Assembly: GCF_927798215.1 (NCBI RefSeq)
Contig: NZ_CAKMMW010000003.1
Coordinates: forward strand, 310,001-374,000
Source of the DNA: Paenibacillus_E allorhizoplanae
GTDB lineage: Bacteria; Bacillota; Bacilli; Paenibacillales; NBRC-103111
Length of the DNA stretch: 64,000 nucleotides
Direction: 5' to 3'
Shown here: positions 8,180-17,512 of the stretch, in pieces
Layout: every line of letters begins with the position of its first letter
Position numbering within the stretch: position 1 is the stretch's first letter
Translations under genes and position numbers: made by a program
The notes under the pieces: model-generated
Databases searched by the model: none
What the model was told of the DNA's origin: nothing
Seen by the model: the letters and a program-made list of their open reading frames with translations, nothing else

Positions 8180-11100
8180 TTACGGATTGATCAACCCAGC
8201 CTGCTGCAGCAGACGTTGCGACATGACAGCAACTTCTGCTCGTGTCAATTGCCCTTTCGGTGCTAGCGTACTGTCCGTTCGGCCAGTTACTATGCCTCCC
8301 TGTAAACAGATGGCTATGCTTCTTTGCGCCCATTCCGATACCTGATCGGCATCCTGATACTTGGTAAGAAGTGCTGCGTCCGACAAGTTCTCCTTCATGC
8401 TTGTTAATTTCATGGCATTAGCCATGATCACCATCGCCTGTTCCCTGTCGATGGTATTCGTCGGCCGGAAAGTGCCGTCCTCATACCCTTCAATAAGATG
8501 GTAGGCAGAGGCAGTTTGAATCGCATCATGATACCACTCCGCAGAGGTCACATCAACGAATAGGCCGCTACCGATTTGTGGCTTCAATCCTAGCGCTCGA
8601 ACGATAATAGCGGTGAACTCCGCTCGTGTAATGTCATGATCCGGGTTAAAGTGAGTATCGTCCTGCCCTTGAATAATCATTCTGGCTGCCAAATTATTCA
8701 CTTCTTTTTTCGCCCAGTGATTTTGAACGTCTCCAAACTCGATACGGTGTGAGATCAGAAAGTAGACGCTATTCGTCAAACTATTTATTTGGGCCCAATA
8801 TTTTCCATCTACTTTTACTATCTTGGTAGGTACCTGCCGTAAGGTTCCGTCTTCGTCGATCACGACTGCTGTCGTGATTTGCCCCACATCGGCTTGATCT
8901 TCGATAGGCAGCATTCTTTCTACATAATTGCTGAACCGAGAAATCTCTATAGTTTGGCCCTTATAGCTAGCAGTCACTTTGAAATCAACTGGCGAAGATT
9001 TCAGTTCCAGCTCATTAGTGGAAAGAGTATTCTTTACAAGCTGCACCATATCCTCATTTGGTTTCACAATTTCAATTTGGATTGTAATATCTTGAAACTC
9101 CACATTTTCGCCAAACTGACTCTGTAAACTTTCAACTTGAATCTGCTTTGCTGGTAAAGTATACCTAGCTGCATCGGTTTGTAATTCAAGCACTGCATTC
9201 TTTTGCTCCATGCTTTTAATCATTTGTCCGGTCAGTTTACCTATGAACGCATCCGTGGTACCCGAAGTCGACAAAATAATATGACTACCCTCTCCACCTG
9301 TGGATAAAAGTTGCTCCAGCTTTTGAGCATCCACGGTATAGGTGGTTGTGGATTTACCTCCTAGTTCATCTTTGACTGTGGAGCCCAACTCACCTGTTTG
9401 TGAGGTAACAGGAGCTTGTTCCGATGGTGTACTAGATTGATTGTCATCGCCACTATTGGAATGTTCTTCCGTATATGGAACTGCACTTACTTCATTTGAT
9501 GCTTCGCTGACTCCACCCGGATTTACAGCTTTAACGGTAAAATAGTACTTCGTATCATTGATCAAGTTCACGACATCATACGTATAAACGGAGCCACTTA
9601 CGGTTGCAAGTTCACTTCCATATTCACCTGAATTCGTGCTGACAAAGATCTGATAATTCGTCACATGATCCATCGGGTCCCAGCTGAGACTTACTTGCCT
9701 ATTGCTAGCAACTGGGGGTTTAAAGGTTGGTGCTCCAGGCGGCGATATTTGTGGTGTTGCACTAACTTCTTGCGATGCTCCACTTAATCCTCCTAGATTG
9801 CTGGCCTTTAGAACAAAGTAGTAAGGCGTTCCATTCGTTAAATTCACAACATCATACGTATAAACAGAGCCGCTAACGGTTGCAAGTTCATCTCCGTATA
9901 AGCCTGACTGATCACTGACATAAATATGATAATTCGTGGCTGAATCCATGGCTTCCCAAGTGAGACGCACTTGGGCATCGCCCGGCAACGCGGACGTTAC
10001 TTGAGGAACTCCTGGCATTGCTATTTGCGGTGTTGCTAACAGTTCGTTGGAAACCTCGCTCTCTCTTTCACCACGAACTGCCTTAATGACGAAGTAATAG
10101 GTATCGCCGTTATTCAGCCCTTCAGCCTTGTAATTGTAAACTTCATTGCTAACCGTTGCTAGCGGGGAACCATATGAACCCGCTGTCGCGCTAGCATAGA
10201 TGCGGTAATTCGTGGCCCTGTCTACGTTACTCCAGCTCAGATTCGCGTAACCATCACCGCTTATGACAGATAGCAATTGAGGCTTGTTCAGTTCAGCTAC
10301 CGTAACCGTTGCCACTTTTTTGAATTCACCATTCGAGGTTTTGGCTTCTATGAAAGCTGTGCCTAAACCAATCGCAGTAACTAGTCCATTTTTATCTACC
10401 GCAGCTACATTTTTGTTGCTCGACGACCATAATACTTTATCGTTCGTTGTATTTGCTGGCAGCACCGTTGCCGTCAAGGACTCCGTTTCGCCTGGAAGCA
10501 AGGTAAATGCCGTTTTGTTCAAAGAGATCGTTTCAGGAAAAACTTCGGGACCATAGACCTCAAACTCCCACAAGGAATAGCCATACTGCGTAGCCCTTAC
10601 TGTACCATACATCCTTACGTATCGAGCATCGGTCTGATTAAATGTAATTTTCTCCATTAAACCCTTGCCAGCTGTCGTGCTATACACGTTATTCCAGGTT
10701 TGCAGATCATTCGATACCTGAATTTGATAGCTTTTTGCATAGGCAGCCTCCCAGTAAAGCCGGACTTCATTAATGGTTTTAATAGTTCCCAAATCAACAT
10801 AAATCCAGCCAGGATCGACGGCTCTTTTGGAACCGAACCGGGTCGACATATCTCCGTCAAAAGCCCAAGGCGCCGTATCGACCGTAGTGTCATTAGAGGA
10901 AGCCACCGCTGGCTGATTCAGGGCTAAATTCGTCTGCGGCCGAGGCTCCGGATTCTGCACAGGTTTAATGGTGATATCGCTATAATTATCCTTATTTGCG
11001 AAATTCATCTCATATAGACTTGTAGCAGGCTGAACTTTTCCCGGCATATAGACATTTTCAAACGTGATTCCGCTTATAGGCGCGTCGGGCAACCCTTTTA

Positions 11101-12652
11101 TTTTGGCAACACCCTCGCCAGCATCGCGCACAGTAATATTTTTAACCGTAATTCCTGAAATCGGACCTACACCCGAATTGCTGCCATTTACCGTAAAAAG
11201 CGTCATCCAAGCACTGTTATCTTCGTTGAAGCCGCTGATATCCTCGACATCCATATTCTCGAAGGTAACATTGTTCACAGCACCAGTGCCATATTTGTGA
11301 TGAATGGCAAACCCGACAGCCGCCTTATACACGACGCCATCTCGAAAGACAATATTATTCTGATCCTGCATGACCCCTTGGCCAATTTTGAAACCGTAGC
11401 ACAATGTCCAAGTGATGGCATCCTCAAAGAGCACATTACTTACAGGCTGTGGACTGCCCGGCCAAGGTACTTTGCCCGAAGCAATATCCGTCGTTTCTTT
11501 CCAAGCTTTCGTTGAAAAGGGATCATCCAGGGCAATCCCGATCGCATTTCTCACTATGACATTCTGCGACTCGCACACATCGATGCCGTCATTTTCCCCC
11601 ATGCCTAAGCTGTTAAAGAACTTCACATTCGTAAAACTTAGGTCATGTGACCGAACTGGCGTAACCGCCCAAGACGCGGATTCTCGGATGATAATCCCAT
11701 CCATAGTGAAATTGGATGTCGCAATAGGCACAACCAGATTGTTAATCATGCCTTTGGCATTGGTTGATTTATCGGCATATAGCGCAGCGCCATTCCCATC
11801 TATCGTTCCACGTCCATACATCTTGATGTTCGTCGAATCAAATGCGGTGGAAATCCACCAAGTTGCCGGCCTGCCCATAGAATCTTTGTACCAATGTTCC
11901 TTGTAATCGGCTGTCTTTCCCGTTCCTATAAAAGCAGCCCCAGGCTGCATATACAGCGCGGTATTGCTTTTCAGCACGAGATTGCCAATATAGTACTGTC
12001 CCGCAGGAATGTACACGATTCCTTGAACGCCATTCCCTGCAAGTGTACCGTAGCTGCTAGCATCGTCAATGGCTTGCTGAATAGCTGCTGTCCTAGCTGT
12101 CACGCCCGTTTGCTCCCCGGTTGAGTTAACAAGATAAGGGGCTTGTCCTACGTTGAAAATACCTGTCCCTGTAGATGCAGGCACATCGGTTTCTGCCGGA
12201 TCAGCCGCAATGACGAGGCGCGTCTTCCTGCTGTTCATCGTAACAATCAAATATTCATCTTTCTGCGTGGTGAACGTCAAGGTTCGACCCACAACGCTGT
12301 CTGGTTGAATTCCCAGTTTCTTGGGGCTAATTGCGTAATCGTGAACTTTGTCCGTATTTAGTATCGTAACCTCGAAGGTAACCGGTCCATTGGACATGGA
12401 AAAGTTCGCATAATCATAATCGTCAAAAGCTTTGACTACGGGAATATCCACTCCGTTCGCCTTCAGCGTGTAGTTAACGGAAGCCGCATACTTCGCTGGT
12501 TGATTATAAGGATATATGACTGCTTTCGACGCTGCTGCATTAATGTCTGGAGTCACTGCTGCCTCCACGCTAGTTGTTAGAGGGTTAAAAAGAAACCCTG
12601 CCGTAAAAATAACCGCCATGATCATACTGAAAAATCGATTCATTGTTATCAT
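8180..12652 (-). CDS. SLH-anchored parallel beta-helix glycosidase (GH28/GH49-like) with F5/8C, Big2 and FN3 modules
   Basis: A 1490-residue secreted, surface-bound protein. The order is: signal peptide to about 31; a beta domain; a right-handed parallel beta-helix (about 170-570); an F5/8 type C (CBM32-like) module (about 575-705); a Big2 module; three FN3 modules (about 790-1065); a beta module; and three SLH repeats (about 1310-1490; ITRAEF, IDREQA, LTRAEV). The helix keeps NDGID (about 354) and ALDDPF (about 377), reminiscent of the Asp clusters of GH28 and GH49. The expected GHG motif is replaced by GFKIGQG, so the specificity is open and pectin hydrolysis is only inferred. SLH repeats should bind pyruvylated secondary cell wall polymer. 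The ATG at 12652 follows AGGGGGG. It is monocistronic, with a downstream terminator. Confidence 0.85.
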   Translation of the reverse strand: MITMNRFFSMIMAVIFTAGFLFNPLTTSVEAAVTPDINAAASKAVIYPYNQPAKYAASVNYTLKANGVDIPVVKAFDDYDYANFSMSNGPVTFEVTILNTDKVHDYAISPKKLGIQPDSVVGRTLTFTTQKDEYLIVTMNSRKTRLVIAADPAETDVPASTGTGIFNVGQAPYLVNSTGEQTGVTARTAAIQQAIDDASSYGTLAGNGVQGIVYIPAGQYYIGNLVLKSNTALYMQPGAAFIGTGKTADYKEHWYKDSMGRPATWWISTAFDSTNIKMYGRGTIDGNGAALYADKSTNAKGMINNLVVPIATSNFTMDGIIIRESASWAVTPVRSHDLSFTNVKFFNSLGMGENDGIDVCESQNVIVRNAIGIALDDPFSTKAWKETTDIASGKVPWPGSPQPVSNVLFEDAITWTLCYGFKIGQGVMQDQNNIVFRDGVVYKAAVGFAIHHKYGTGAVNNVTFENMDVEDISGFNEDNSAWMTLFTVNGSNSGVGPISGITVKNITVRDAGEGVAKIKGLPDAPISGITFENVYMPGKVQPATSLYEMNFANKDNYSDITIKPVQNPEPRPQTNLALNQPAVASSNDTTVDTAPWAFDGDMSTRFGSKRAVDPGWIYVDLGTIKTINEVRLYWEAAYAKSYQIQVSNDLQTWNNVYSTTAGKGLMEKITFNQTDARYVRMYGTVRATQYGYSLWEFEVYGPEVFPETISLNKTAFTLLPGETESLTATVLPANTTNDKVLWSSSNKNVAAVDKNGLVTAIGLGTAFIEAKTSNGEFKKVATVTVAELNKPQLLSVISGDGYANLSWSNVDRATNYRIYASATAGSYGSPLATVSNEVYNYKAEGLNNGDTYYFVIKAVRGERESEVSNELLATPQIAMPGVPQVTSALPGDAQVRLTWEAMDSATNYHIYVSDQSGLYGDELATVSGSVYTYDVVNLTNGTPYYFVLKASNLGGLSGASQEVSATPQISPPGAPTFKPPVASNRQVSLSWDPMDHVTNYQIFVSTNSGEYGSELATVSGSVYTYDVVNLINDTKYYFTVKAVNPGGVSEASNEVSAVPYTEEHSNSGDDNQSSTPSEQAPVTSQTGELGSTVKDELGGKSTTTYTVDAQKLEQLLSTGGEGSHIILSTSGTTDAFIGKLTGQMIKSMEQKNAVLELQTDAARYTLPAKQIQVESLQSQFGENVEFQDITIQIEIVKPNEDMVQLVKNTLSTNELELKSSPVDFKVTASYKGQTIEISRFSNYVERMLPIEDQADVGQITTAVVIDEDGTLRQVPTKIVKVDGKYWAQINSLTNSVYFLISHRIEFGDVQNHWAKKEVNNLAARMIIQGQDDTHFNPDHDITRAEFTAIIVRALGLKPQIGSGLFVDVTSAEWYHDAIQTASAYHLIEGYEDGTFRPTNTIDREQAMVIMANAMKLTSMKENLSDAALLTKYQDADQVSEWAQRSIAICLQGGIVTGRTDSTLAPKGQLTRAEVAVMSQRLLQQAGLINP

Positions 12653-12695
12653 CTGTTTATTCCCCCCTGTATAGCTTCGCTGACTTTTTCAAGGA

Positions 12696-12710
12696 TGTTA
12701 GCGTTACCAT
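12696..12710 (-). promoter_or_regulatory. Cre-like (CcpA) site before the SLH beta-helix gene
   Basis: On the minus strand the site reads ATGGTAACGCTAACA. It fits the broad cre consensus WTGNAANCGNWNNCW with one mismatch. It lies 44 bases before the start at 12652 and just downstream of a TATAAT box. Catabolite repression is inferred. Confidence 0.4.
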
Positions 12711-12843
12711 TTTTTCATTATAGCAACTGGGTTCTTTGGTTATAATGCGGTAATCTCTATTTCAAGGGCAGATATTTATTGATAATAGCGCTCAGCTTCA
12801 ACGCAATTCAGCAGTTCAGTTAAAAAAGCAGTGAGTTTGGAAA

Positions 12844-12894
12844 CAAAAAAGATTGCCACTCATCCCGGCCTTCCTGGCTAGGTGATTGGCAATC
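12844..12894 (-). terminator. Terminator after the ADP-ribosylglycohydrolase-like gene
   Basis: Outer arms AGATTGCCA and TGGCAATCT enclose a longer loop and are followed by a T run on the minus strand. It lies about 37 bases after the stop at 12931. Confidence 0.7.
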
Positions 12895-12930
12895 TATTTG
12901 GTCACTGCGACTTGGGCAAATTCACATCGT

Positions 12931-14796
12931 TTATCCCAATAATATATCCGTATAATAATAGTAAGGACCCGGTGAGGTCGTATCGAGAAGGGCCACCGGC
13001 AAGATATACACCTCAAGCGGTGAGCCATTGCCCATGGCCTCCACTTCCACAAGATGACTTCCAGCTGCTAGAGTTAACTCCACATACTGTTGGTCAGGGG
13101 CACGGTGATACGCTGGCATGAACTCCAGCGTTTCTTTGCATGAAATCACCGTCTGACCATTCAACTTCAGCGTTACAGGACTATTCGCTGCTGCAATAAG
13201 TCTCAGCTTGCGCTCAATCGGATTGGTAAGCCTTGTTTCCGCCTTATATACGCCTTCTAATTCGACTTTCTCCCACTGTACGCTATTCCCTGGGAAATAG
13301 ATCACTTCTCCTTCGCTATCTTCGGGACCCCAGACGATCCATCTGGAGGAATTGACCATGGCAAATGGTACTTTTTGAATCGACCAAATCGCAAGGTCAT
13401 GGATTCGAGTCCAACTAAACGTTAACTCATGACTTACAGCTGCATTCGGTCCAGCTTGTATTTCCGTATCCCACTTGAAGGATTCATCTGGTTGCAAACT
13501 AATCTTAACCGTTGTTGGTCCATGCCAACCTGAAGGTAGCTCTAATGCTATATCTCCATCGATCCGGGTCAATGAGCGATTTGTCAGCGTGAACTGCAGT
13601 ACCTTGCTATGTCCTGTACCAATAGCTGGACCATCTGGTCCGAAATCGATGATTAATTCTTCGTCCGGGCATCTTTTCGTACCCAGAGGCAGCAAGTAAT
13701 GATTCGATGTTACTTTTCTCTCCCAAAGTTCCCTTATGGCTTCATCCGCATCTCCCACTGCCTGCGATTGTTCCCAAGAAGTAGGAAACTCAGGATGTAC
13801 CAAGATCCCAGTATCCCAAGCTGCGAGAATCTGTTTGCCCATACGGATTGTACGACGAGTTAATTCGTCCAAATTCTTAGGCGCTGGGAATCCCTTGATT
13901 GGGGGACTGACGACAATGCGGTCGCCTACTGGCTTTACCCATTTAGCAGGCAAGCCTTCCGGTCCTACCAGCATGCCCAATATTGCACCCAGCGTTGCTG
14001 CTGTACAATCTGTATCGTAACCACAATTGACGGCTTTCAAGATCGCGTCTTCAAAATCTTCCCCATACAACCATCCAAGGATGGTAAAGGCAATATTTTG
14101 AGGAGCATCGGTAAAATTATCGCTGCCATGGTGCTCCAGAATGAGTAAGCGCGTTTCAATCCAGCTTTTCCCTTCCTGATGCCACCGAAGCAGATCTTTC
14201 AATGCCTTGGAGGTACGACTATCCTCAGGGATATACTTCATTCCAATCTCGATCAACCGATCCCTGTCTTTCTCAAAGAATATGGCGCTTTCCAACGCAG
14301 CGAAAAACATTTCACCATAGACCCCTTCGCCGCCAGCATGATCTACAATCGCATCCTGATACGCATAGTGAGCGGCAATTTCCGGGGCACCTGGAGCTGC
14401 CATTGCCCATATTTCGGAACGAATTGGTGAGCCCATACAGTCATTGAATGGATTGTTGAACCAACCCGCAACCGGTGGAAGTAAACCTCGTCTTAAATTC
14501 GTCAGCGCATAGCCATATTCATCAAACGGGAAAAAGACATGCTCTAACCATTCCTGTCCAAGCTCAGTTGCGGTCAATCCCGGACCATACTGCTCCAAAG
14601 CGTGCAACCACACCAATTGCAGGTCCAAATCGTCATTCTCTAGTGGCCCGTCCGGCAGCTCTGGATAAAAGCTCAATTCAAGCAGCTCCTTCTTGCCTTC
14701 TACCGGTGCTCCAAGCGTTCCTCCGATATTTTTCCCTAGCCATCCCCCAAATACGATACGATAGTAATCTTGTTCATTTAAAATACTAATAGGCAT
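12931..14796 (-). CDS. ADP-ribosylglycohydrolase-family enzyme with C-terminal beta domain
   Basis: A 621-residue protein; the ATG at 14796 follows GGAGGT. The frame runs 34 codons further upstream without a ribosome binding site. The N-terminal part (about 1-390) is an all-helical ADP-ribosylglycohydrolase fold: GGWLGKNIGGTLGAPVEG, an acidic NDDLDLQ motif, DHAGGEGVYGE and NCGYDTDC, which are the usual Mg-binding Asp motifs. The last 230 residues form beta-sandwich material, longer than in simple family members. No signal peptide is seen, so it is cytoplasmic. It is divergently transcribed from an AraC regulator in a glycan region, so it may cleave a glycosidic or N-glycosidic bond in an imported sugar rather than ADP-ribose. 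That role is inference. Confidence 0.85.
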   Translation of the reverse strand: MPISILNEQDYYRIVFGGWLGKNIGGTLGAPVEGKKELLELSFYPELPDGPLENDDLDLQLVWLHALEQYGPGLTATELGQEWLEHVFFPFDEYGYALTNLRRGLLPPVAGWFNNPFNDCMGSPIRSEIWAMAAPGAPEIAAHYAYQDAIVDHAGGEGVYGEMFFAALESAIFFEKDRDRLIEIGMKYIPEDSRTSKALKDLLRWHQEGKSWIETRLLILEHHGSDNFTDAPQNIAFTILGWLYGEDFEDAILKAVNCGYDTDCTAATLGAILGMLVGPEGLPAKWVKPVGDRIVVSPPIKGFPAPKNLDELTRRTIRMGKQILAAWDTGILVHPEFPTSWEQSQAVGDADEAIRELWERKVTSNHYLLPLGTKRCPDEELIIDFGPDGPAIGTGHSKVLQFTLTNRSLTRIDGDIALELPSGWHGPTTVKISLQPDESFKWDTEIQAGPNAAVSHELTFSWTRIHDLAIWSIQKVPFAMVNSSRWIVWGPEDSEGEVIYFPGNSVQWEKVELEGVYKAETRLTNPIERKLRLIAAANSPVTLKLNGQTVISCKETLEFMPAYHRAPDQQYVELTLAAGSHLVEVEAMGNGSPLEVYILPVALLDTTSPGPYYYYTDILLG

Positions 14797-14817
14797 GTGG
14801 AAACCTCCGTTGTTTGA

Positions 14818-14859
14818 TATAATGGACATTGAATTCAGTATAAAAGCGGTTCCATTATA
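14818..14859. promoter_or_regulatory. Inverted TATAATGGA boxes in a divergent promoter region
   Basis: TATAATGGA (14818-14826) and TCCATTATA (14851-14859) form a perfect 9-base inverted repeat between the divergent genes at 14796 and 14915. Each arm contains a TATAAT box facing one gene, without a good -35 partner. Activation by the AraC protein is plausible. Confidence 0.45.
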
Positions 14860-14914
14860 GTGCCATGTACATAGTTTTGTTCTAAAAAGAAAAAACATCA
14901 GGAGATGTCATGCC

Positions 14915-15796
14915 ATGCACTACTCTCTTTCTCGATTATCCACATTGGATGTCAAATGGGCCGATCTTTTTGATGCCAATAACCCCCATTTCTTCGGTCA
15001 GCATCATAATCCCTATTATGAGCTTATCGTCATTGCCGACGGAACGGTGCATTTGCAGACTGCAGATGAACGCATGACCTTACACGCCGGGGAGTCGCTT
15101 CTATTGAAGCCTTGGGAAACGCATACCGGTTGGAATCCCCAAGAACGACAAGGGCAATTTTTCTGGGTGCAATTTTCCTGCAATCCCCCCCTAAATGAAT
15201 ACGTGCTAGATCGGGCTGCAGAGCTTAATATTGTCCATGCCGAACGGACCGAGCTTAGAACCACGGAAAACCTGCATGAGGATTTGCTTGTAATCCCGCG
15301 ACAATTTCGTTCCTTGCAACGTTATAAGTTGCTTGGCTTGTTTGAAGAACTCGTGGAAACAATGAAACAGCCGACGGGTTATTTTCGTTATCATGCTACC
15401 TTATTGGTTGGTGAAATCCTTCGTCTTATGGCCAATGATTTTTTGAAGCAAAGCCAATTGGACACCGCTTTCTCCGCTTCCTACCTTACTTTTCGCAATC
15501 TAGTCAATTACTTGAATAATTTTTACGATTCGGACATTTCCAAAGAGACATTAGAACGATTGATGGATCGTAAATATGAATATCTCTGTCAGGTATTCAA
15601 AAAATATGCCGGAACGAACATCCACAATTATATCCACCAACTCAAAACCCAACGCGCCAAACATCTGCTGCGCACTACAGATAAAAGTGTTCAGGAAATT
15701 GCCAATGAATTGGGATATCCAGATCCTTTTTACTTCAGCCGTATGTTCAAAAAGATCGAAGGTGTTGCACCTCTGCATTATCGGAATAAAGAATAG
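14915..15796 (+). CDS. AraC-family transcriptional regulator
   Basis: A 293-residue AraC protein. It has an N-terminal cupin (HHNPYYELIVIADGTVHL, LHAGESLLLKPWETHTG) and a C-terminal double helix-turn-helix (EIANELGYPDPFYFSRMFKK). AGGAG precedes the ATG at 14915. It is divergent from the ADP-ribosylglycohydrolase-family gene with a 118-base shared promoter region, so that gene is its most likely target. A 43-residue reading frame follows 44 bases downstream on the same strand. The effector is unknown. Confidence 0.9.
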   Translation: MHYSLSRLSTLDVKWADLFDANNPHFFGQHHNPYYELIVIADGTVHLQTADERMTLHAGESLLLKPWETHTGWNPQERQGQFFWVQFSCNPPLNEYVLDRAAELNIVHAERTELRTTENLHEDLLVIPRQFRSLQRYKLLGLFEELVETMKQPTGYFRYHATLLVGEILRLMANDFLKQSQLDTAFSASYLTFRNLVNYLNNFYDSDISKETLERLMDRKYEYLCQVFKKYAGTNIHNYIHQLKTQRAKHLLRTTDKSVQEIANELGYPDPFYFSRMFKKIEGVAPLHYRNKE

Positions 15797-15840
15797 AAAG
15801 TGGTACTTCTGAAAACCATGAGAAAAATGGAGGGATTTCA

Positions 15841-15972
15841 ATGGAAGATGGTGAGCTTGAAACCATCGTGAATGACACGATCATTGCAACTGGTTTGGAT
15901 ATTGACGATGATGAAGACGACTTGGAGCATCATGAACCTTTTAACCGTGGAACGCGTCATGTAGTTAGATAA
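15841..15972 (+). CDS. Small acidic protein (43 residues)
   Basis: The ATG at 15841 follows GGAGGG with good spacing, and TAA at 15970-15972 is followed within about 10 bases by a strong terminator. The middle is very acidic (LDIDDDEDDLE) and the end is basic (RGTRHVVR). No family is recognised and there are no membrane or signal features. The ribosome binding site and the tight fit between the AraC stop and the terminator argue that it is real. It probably shares the transcript of the AraC gene. Confidence 0.6.
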   Translation: MEDGELETIVNDTIIATGLDIDDDEDDLEHHEPFNRGTRHVVR

Positions 15973-15981
15973 ATAGTAGAA

Positions 15982-16023
15982 CCAAAAAACTCATCTGCTA
16001 TAGGTAGCAAATGAGTTTTTTGG
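15982..16023. terminator. Bidirectional terminator between convergent units
   Basis: A hairpin CCAAAAAACTCAT ... ATGAGTTTTTTGG has runs of T on both strands. It ends the AraC/small-protein unit on the plus strand and serves the glycogen operon from the minus strand. Confidence 0.8.
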
Positions 16024-16101
16024 CTCAAACATACAAATAGGAAAATAAGATCTGCGATTCCAACCGTTCTCTACTTATGTATATATGTAACAAGACACTA
16101 C

Positions 16102-16644
16102 TTACCGCCCCTGTTGCTCGATTCTTTTAAGCCTTTGATCCAACCTTTCCAGCAAGACCTTGATCTCCATATTTTCCTGCTCCGCATGATAATTAATAGC
16201 GAAGTCAAGGATCGCCTCCTGCTTATCTTTGGAAGCTTGTCGATTCTGACTCATGAGAATGACGGGAGCTTGAAAGGCTGAAATACAAGAAAGGATAAGA
16301 TTAAGCAGGATGAACGGGGGTTTATCGAAGGCGAAGCTCATGAGATTAATCGACATCCAAATGACTAAGAACAAGCTGAATAGCAAGATAAACGCCCAAC
16401 TTCCACCGAACGTTGCAATGTCATCAGCAAGCCGATCAGCCCAAGAAGTCTTCTTCTCCTGCTGCTCTATTAAATGGGACTTAATGTTCCCTTTATACGC
16501 ATTTACAATGGAAGCTATGCGTTCTAATTGGTCATTGTCCAGTTTAAAGTTCGGATCATTATCTAATTCATGAAACAACTGCTCCGATGTGAAATCACCT
16601 GCGGCTTGAGCCCCTTCCTTCTCATTTCCTATCTCTTTTTCCAT
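16102..16644 (-). CDS. DUF1003-family membrane protein
   Basis: A 180-residue protein with a cytoplasmic N-terminus, two adjacent membrane helices (about 82-104 and 110-132; the second includes ISAFQAPVILMSQNRQ, the typical DUF1003 core) and a charged helical tail predicted to form a coiled coil. The family's function is unknown. It is the last gene of the operon beginning with glgB, 29 bases after the polyphosphate kinase gene. Its link with glycogen is only positional. Confidence 0.85.
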   Translation of the reverse strand: MEKEIGNEKEGAQAAGDFTSEQLFHELDNDPNFKLDNDQLERIASIVNAYKGNIKSHLIEQQEKKTSWADRLADDIATFGGSWAFILLFSLFLVIWMSINLMSFAFDKPPFILLNLILSCISAFQAPVILMSQNRQASKDKQEAILDFAINYHAEQENMEIKVLLERLDQRLKRIEQQGR

Positions 16645-16673
16645 TTTCGTGTCCCTTCTTCCCTAAGCCAATC

Positions 16674-17489
16674 TTACTGCAATGTAGCGAGGAGCTTGTC
16701 ATCAAACTCCTTGTCCGATTCCGGATAAGTTAATTCCATGCTTTCTAACGCTGCTACGGCAATTTGCAGAACTGACCAGTCCCGATACCAGCGATGGTTG
16801 GCAGGAACAATATACCAAGGTGCTGACTCCGAACTGCAGTGTTTAATTAAATCCTCATAAGCCGTTTGATATTCGTCCCAAGATTCACGTTCAACCAGGT
16901 CATTCTTATCGAATTTCCAACGCTTGGTTGGATCCTTGAGTCGATTTCTAAGCTTGGCTAGTTGGAAATCTTGCGAAATATGCAAGAAAATCTTTACTAT
17001 TTTCACACCACTGCTCTCCAGTAGTTTCTCAAAATGTTTGATATGCTTGAACCGTTGTTTGGTTTCCGAATCGTCAATTGATTGATGTACACGGGTAATC
17101 AGTACATCTTCATAGTAAGACCGAACGAAAGCTCCTATCATGCCTTTGGCAGGCGTCGCCTTATGTGCACGCCACAAAAAATCATGGGATGCCTCTTCTT
17201 CTGTTGGCGTTCGGAAACTCGTTACTTGGAACCCCTGCGGATGCAAGCATCCGAGCGCCTGCTTCACGACACCATCTTTCCCACTGCAATCCATGCCTTG
17301 AATGATGAACAGAACAGAACGCTGCTTTTCTGCATAAAGCATATTTTGAAGATCTTGCAATCGTTCTTTCAAACGTGCCATATTCGGCTCGATTTCTTCT
17401 CTGTCATGATGAGCATTCGTATCATTGGGGTCTAAGCTCGATAAATGTACTTTTTTACCAGGTTCCCATCGAAAATGGCTAATAGGCAT
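16674..17489 (-). CDS. PPK2-family polyphosphate kinase / polyphosphate:nucleotide phosphotransferase
   Basis: A 271-residue P-loop kinase of the PPK2 family. The Walker A motif is GMDCSGKDGV (about 66), followed by SFRTPTEEEASHDFLWR and RSYYEDVLITRVH, all family signatures. It transfers phosphate between polyphosphate and nucleotides in the cytoplasm; whether ADP or AMP is preferred cannot be told from sequence alone. The start at 17489 follows GAGGAGG. It lies 23 bases after glgD in the glg operon. Polyphosphate-driven ATP supply for ADP-glucose synthesis is an attractive inference. Confidence 0.9.
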   Translation of the reverse strand: MPISHFRWEPGKKVHLSSLDPNDTNAHHDREEIEPNMARLKERLQDLQNMLYAEKQRSVLFIIQGMDCSGKDGVVKQALGCLHPQGFQVTSFRTPTEEEASHDFLWRAHKATPAKGMIGAFVRSYYEDVLITRVHQSIDDSETKQRFKHIKHFEKLLESSGVKIVKIFLHISQDFQLAKLRNRLKDPTKRWKFDKNDLVERESWDEYQTAYEDLIKHCSSESAPWYIVPANHRWYRDWSVLQIAVAALESMELTYPESDKEFDDKLLATLQ

Positions 17490-17512
17490 ACTTGACCTCC
17501 TCTACCTTGTTG

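Noticed and set aside
11412..11906. 164-codon plus-strand reading frame
   Set aside because: It is antisense to the conserved beta-helix domain of the SLH glycosidase, with no recognisable domain or start signal.
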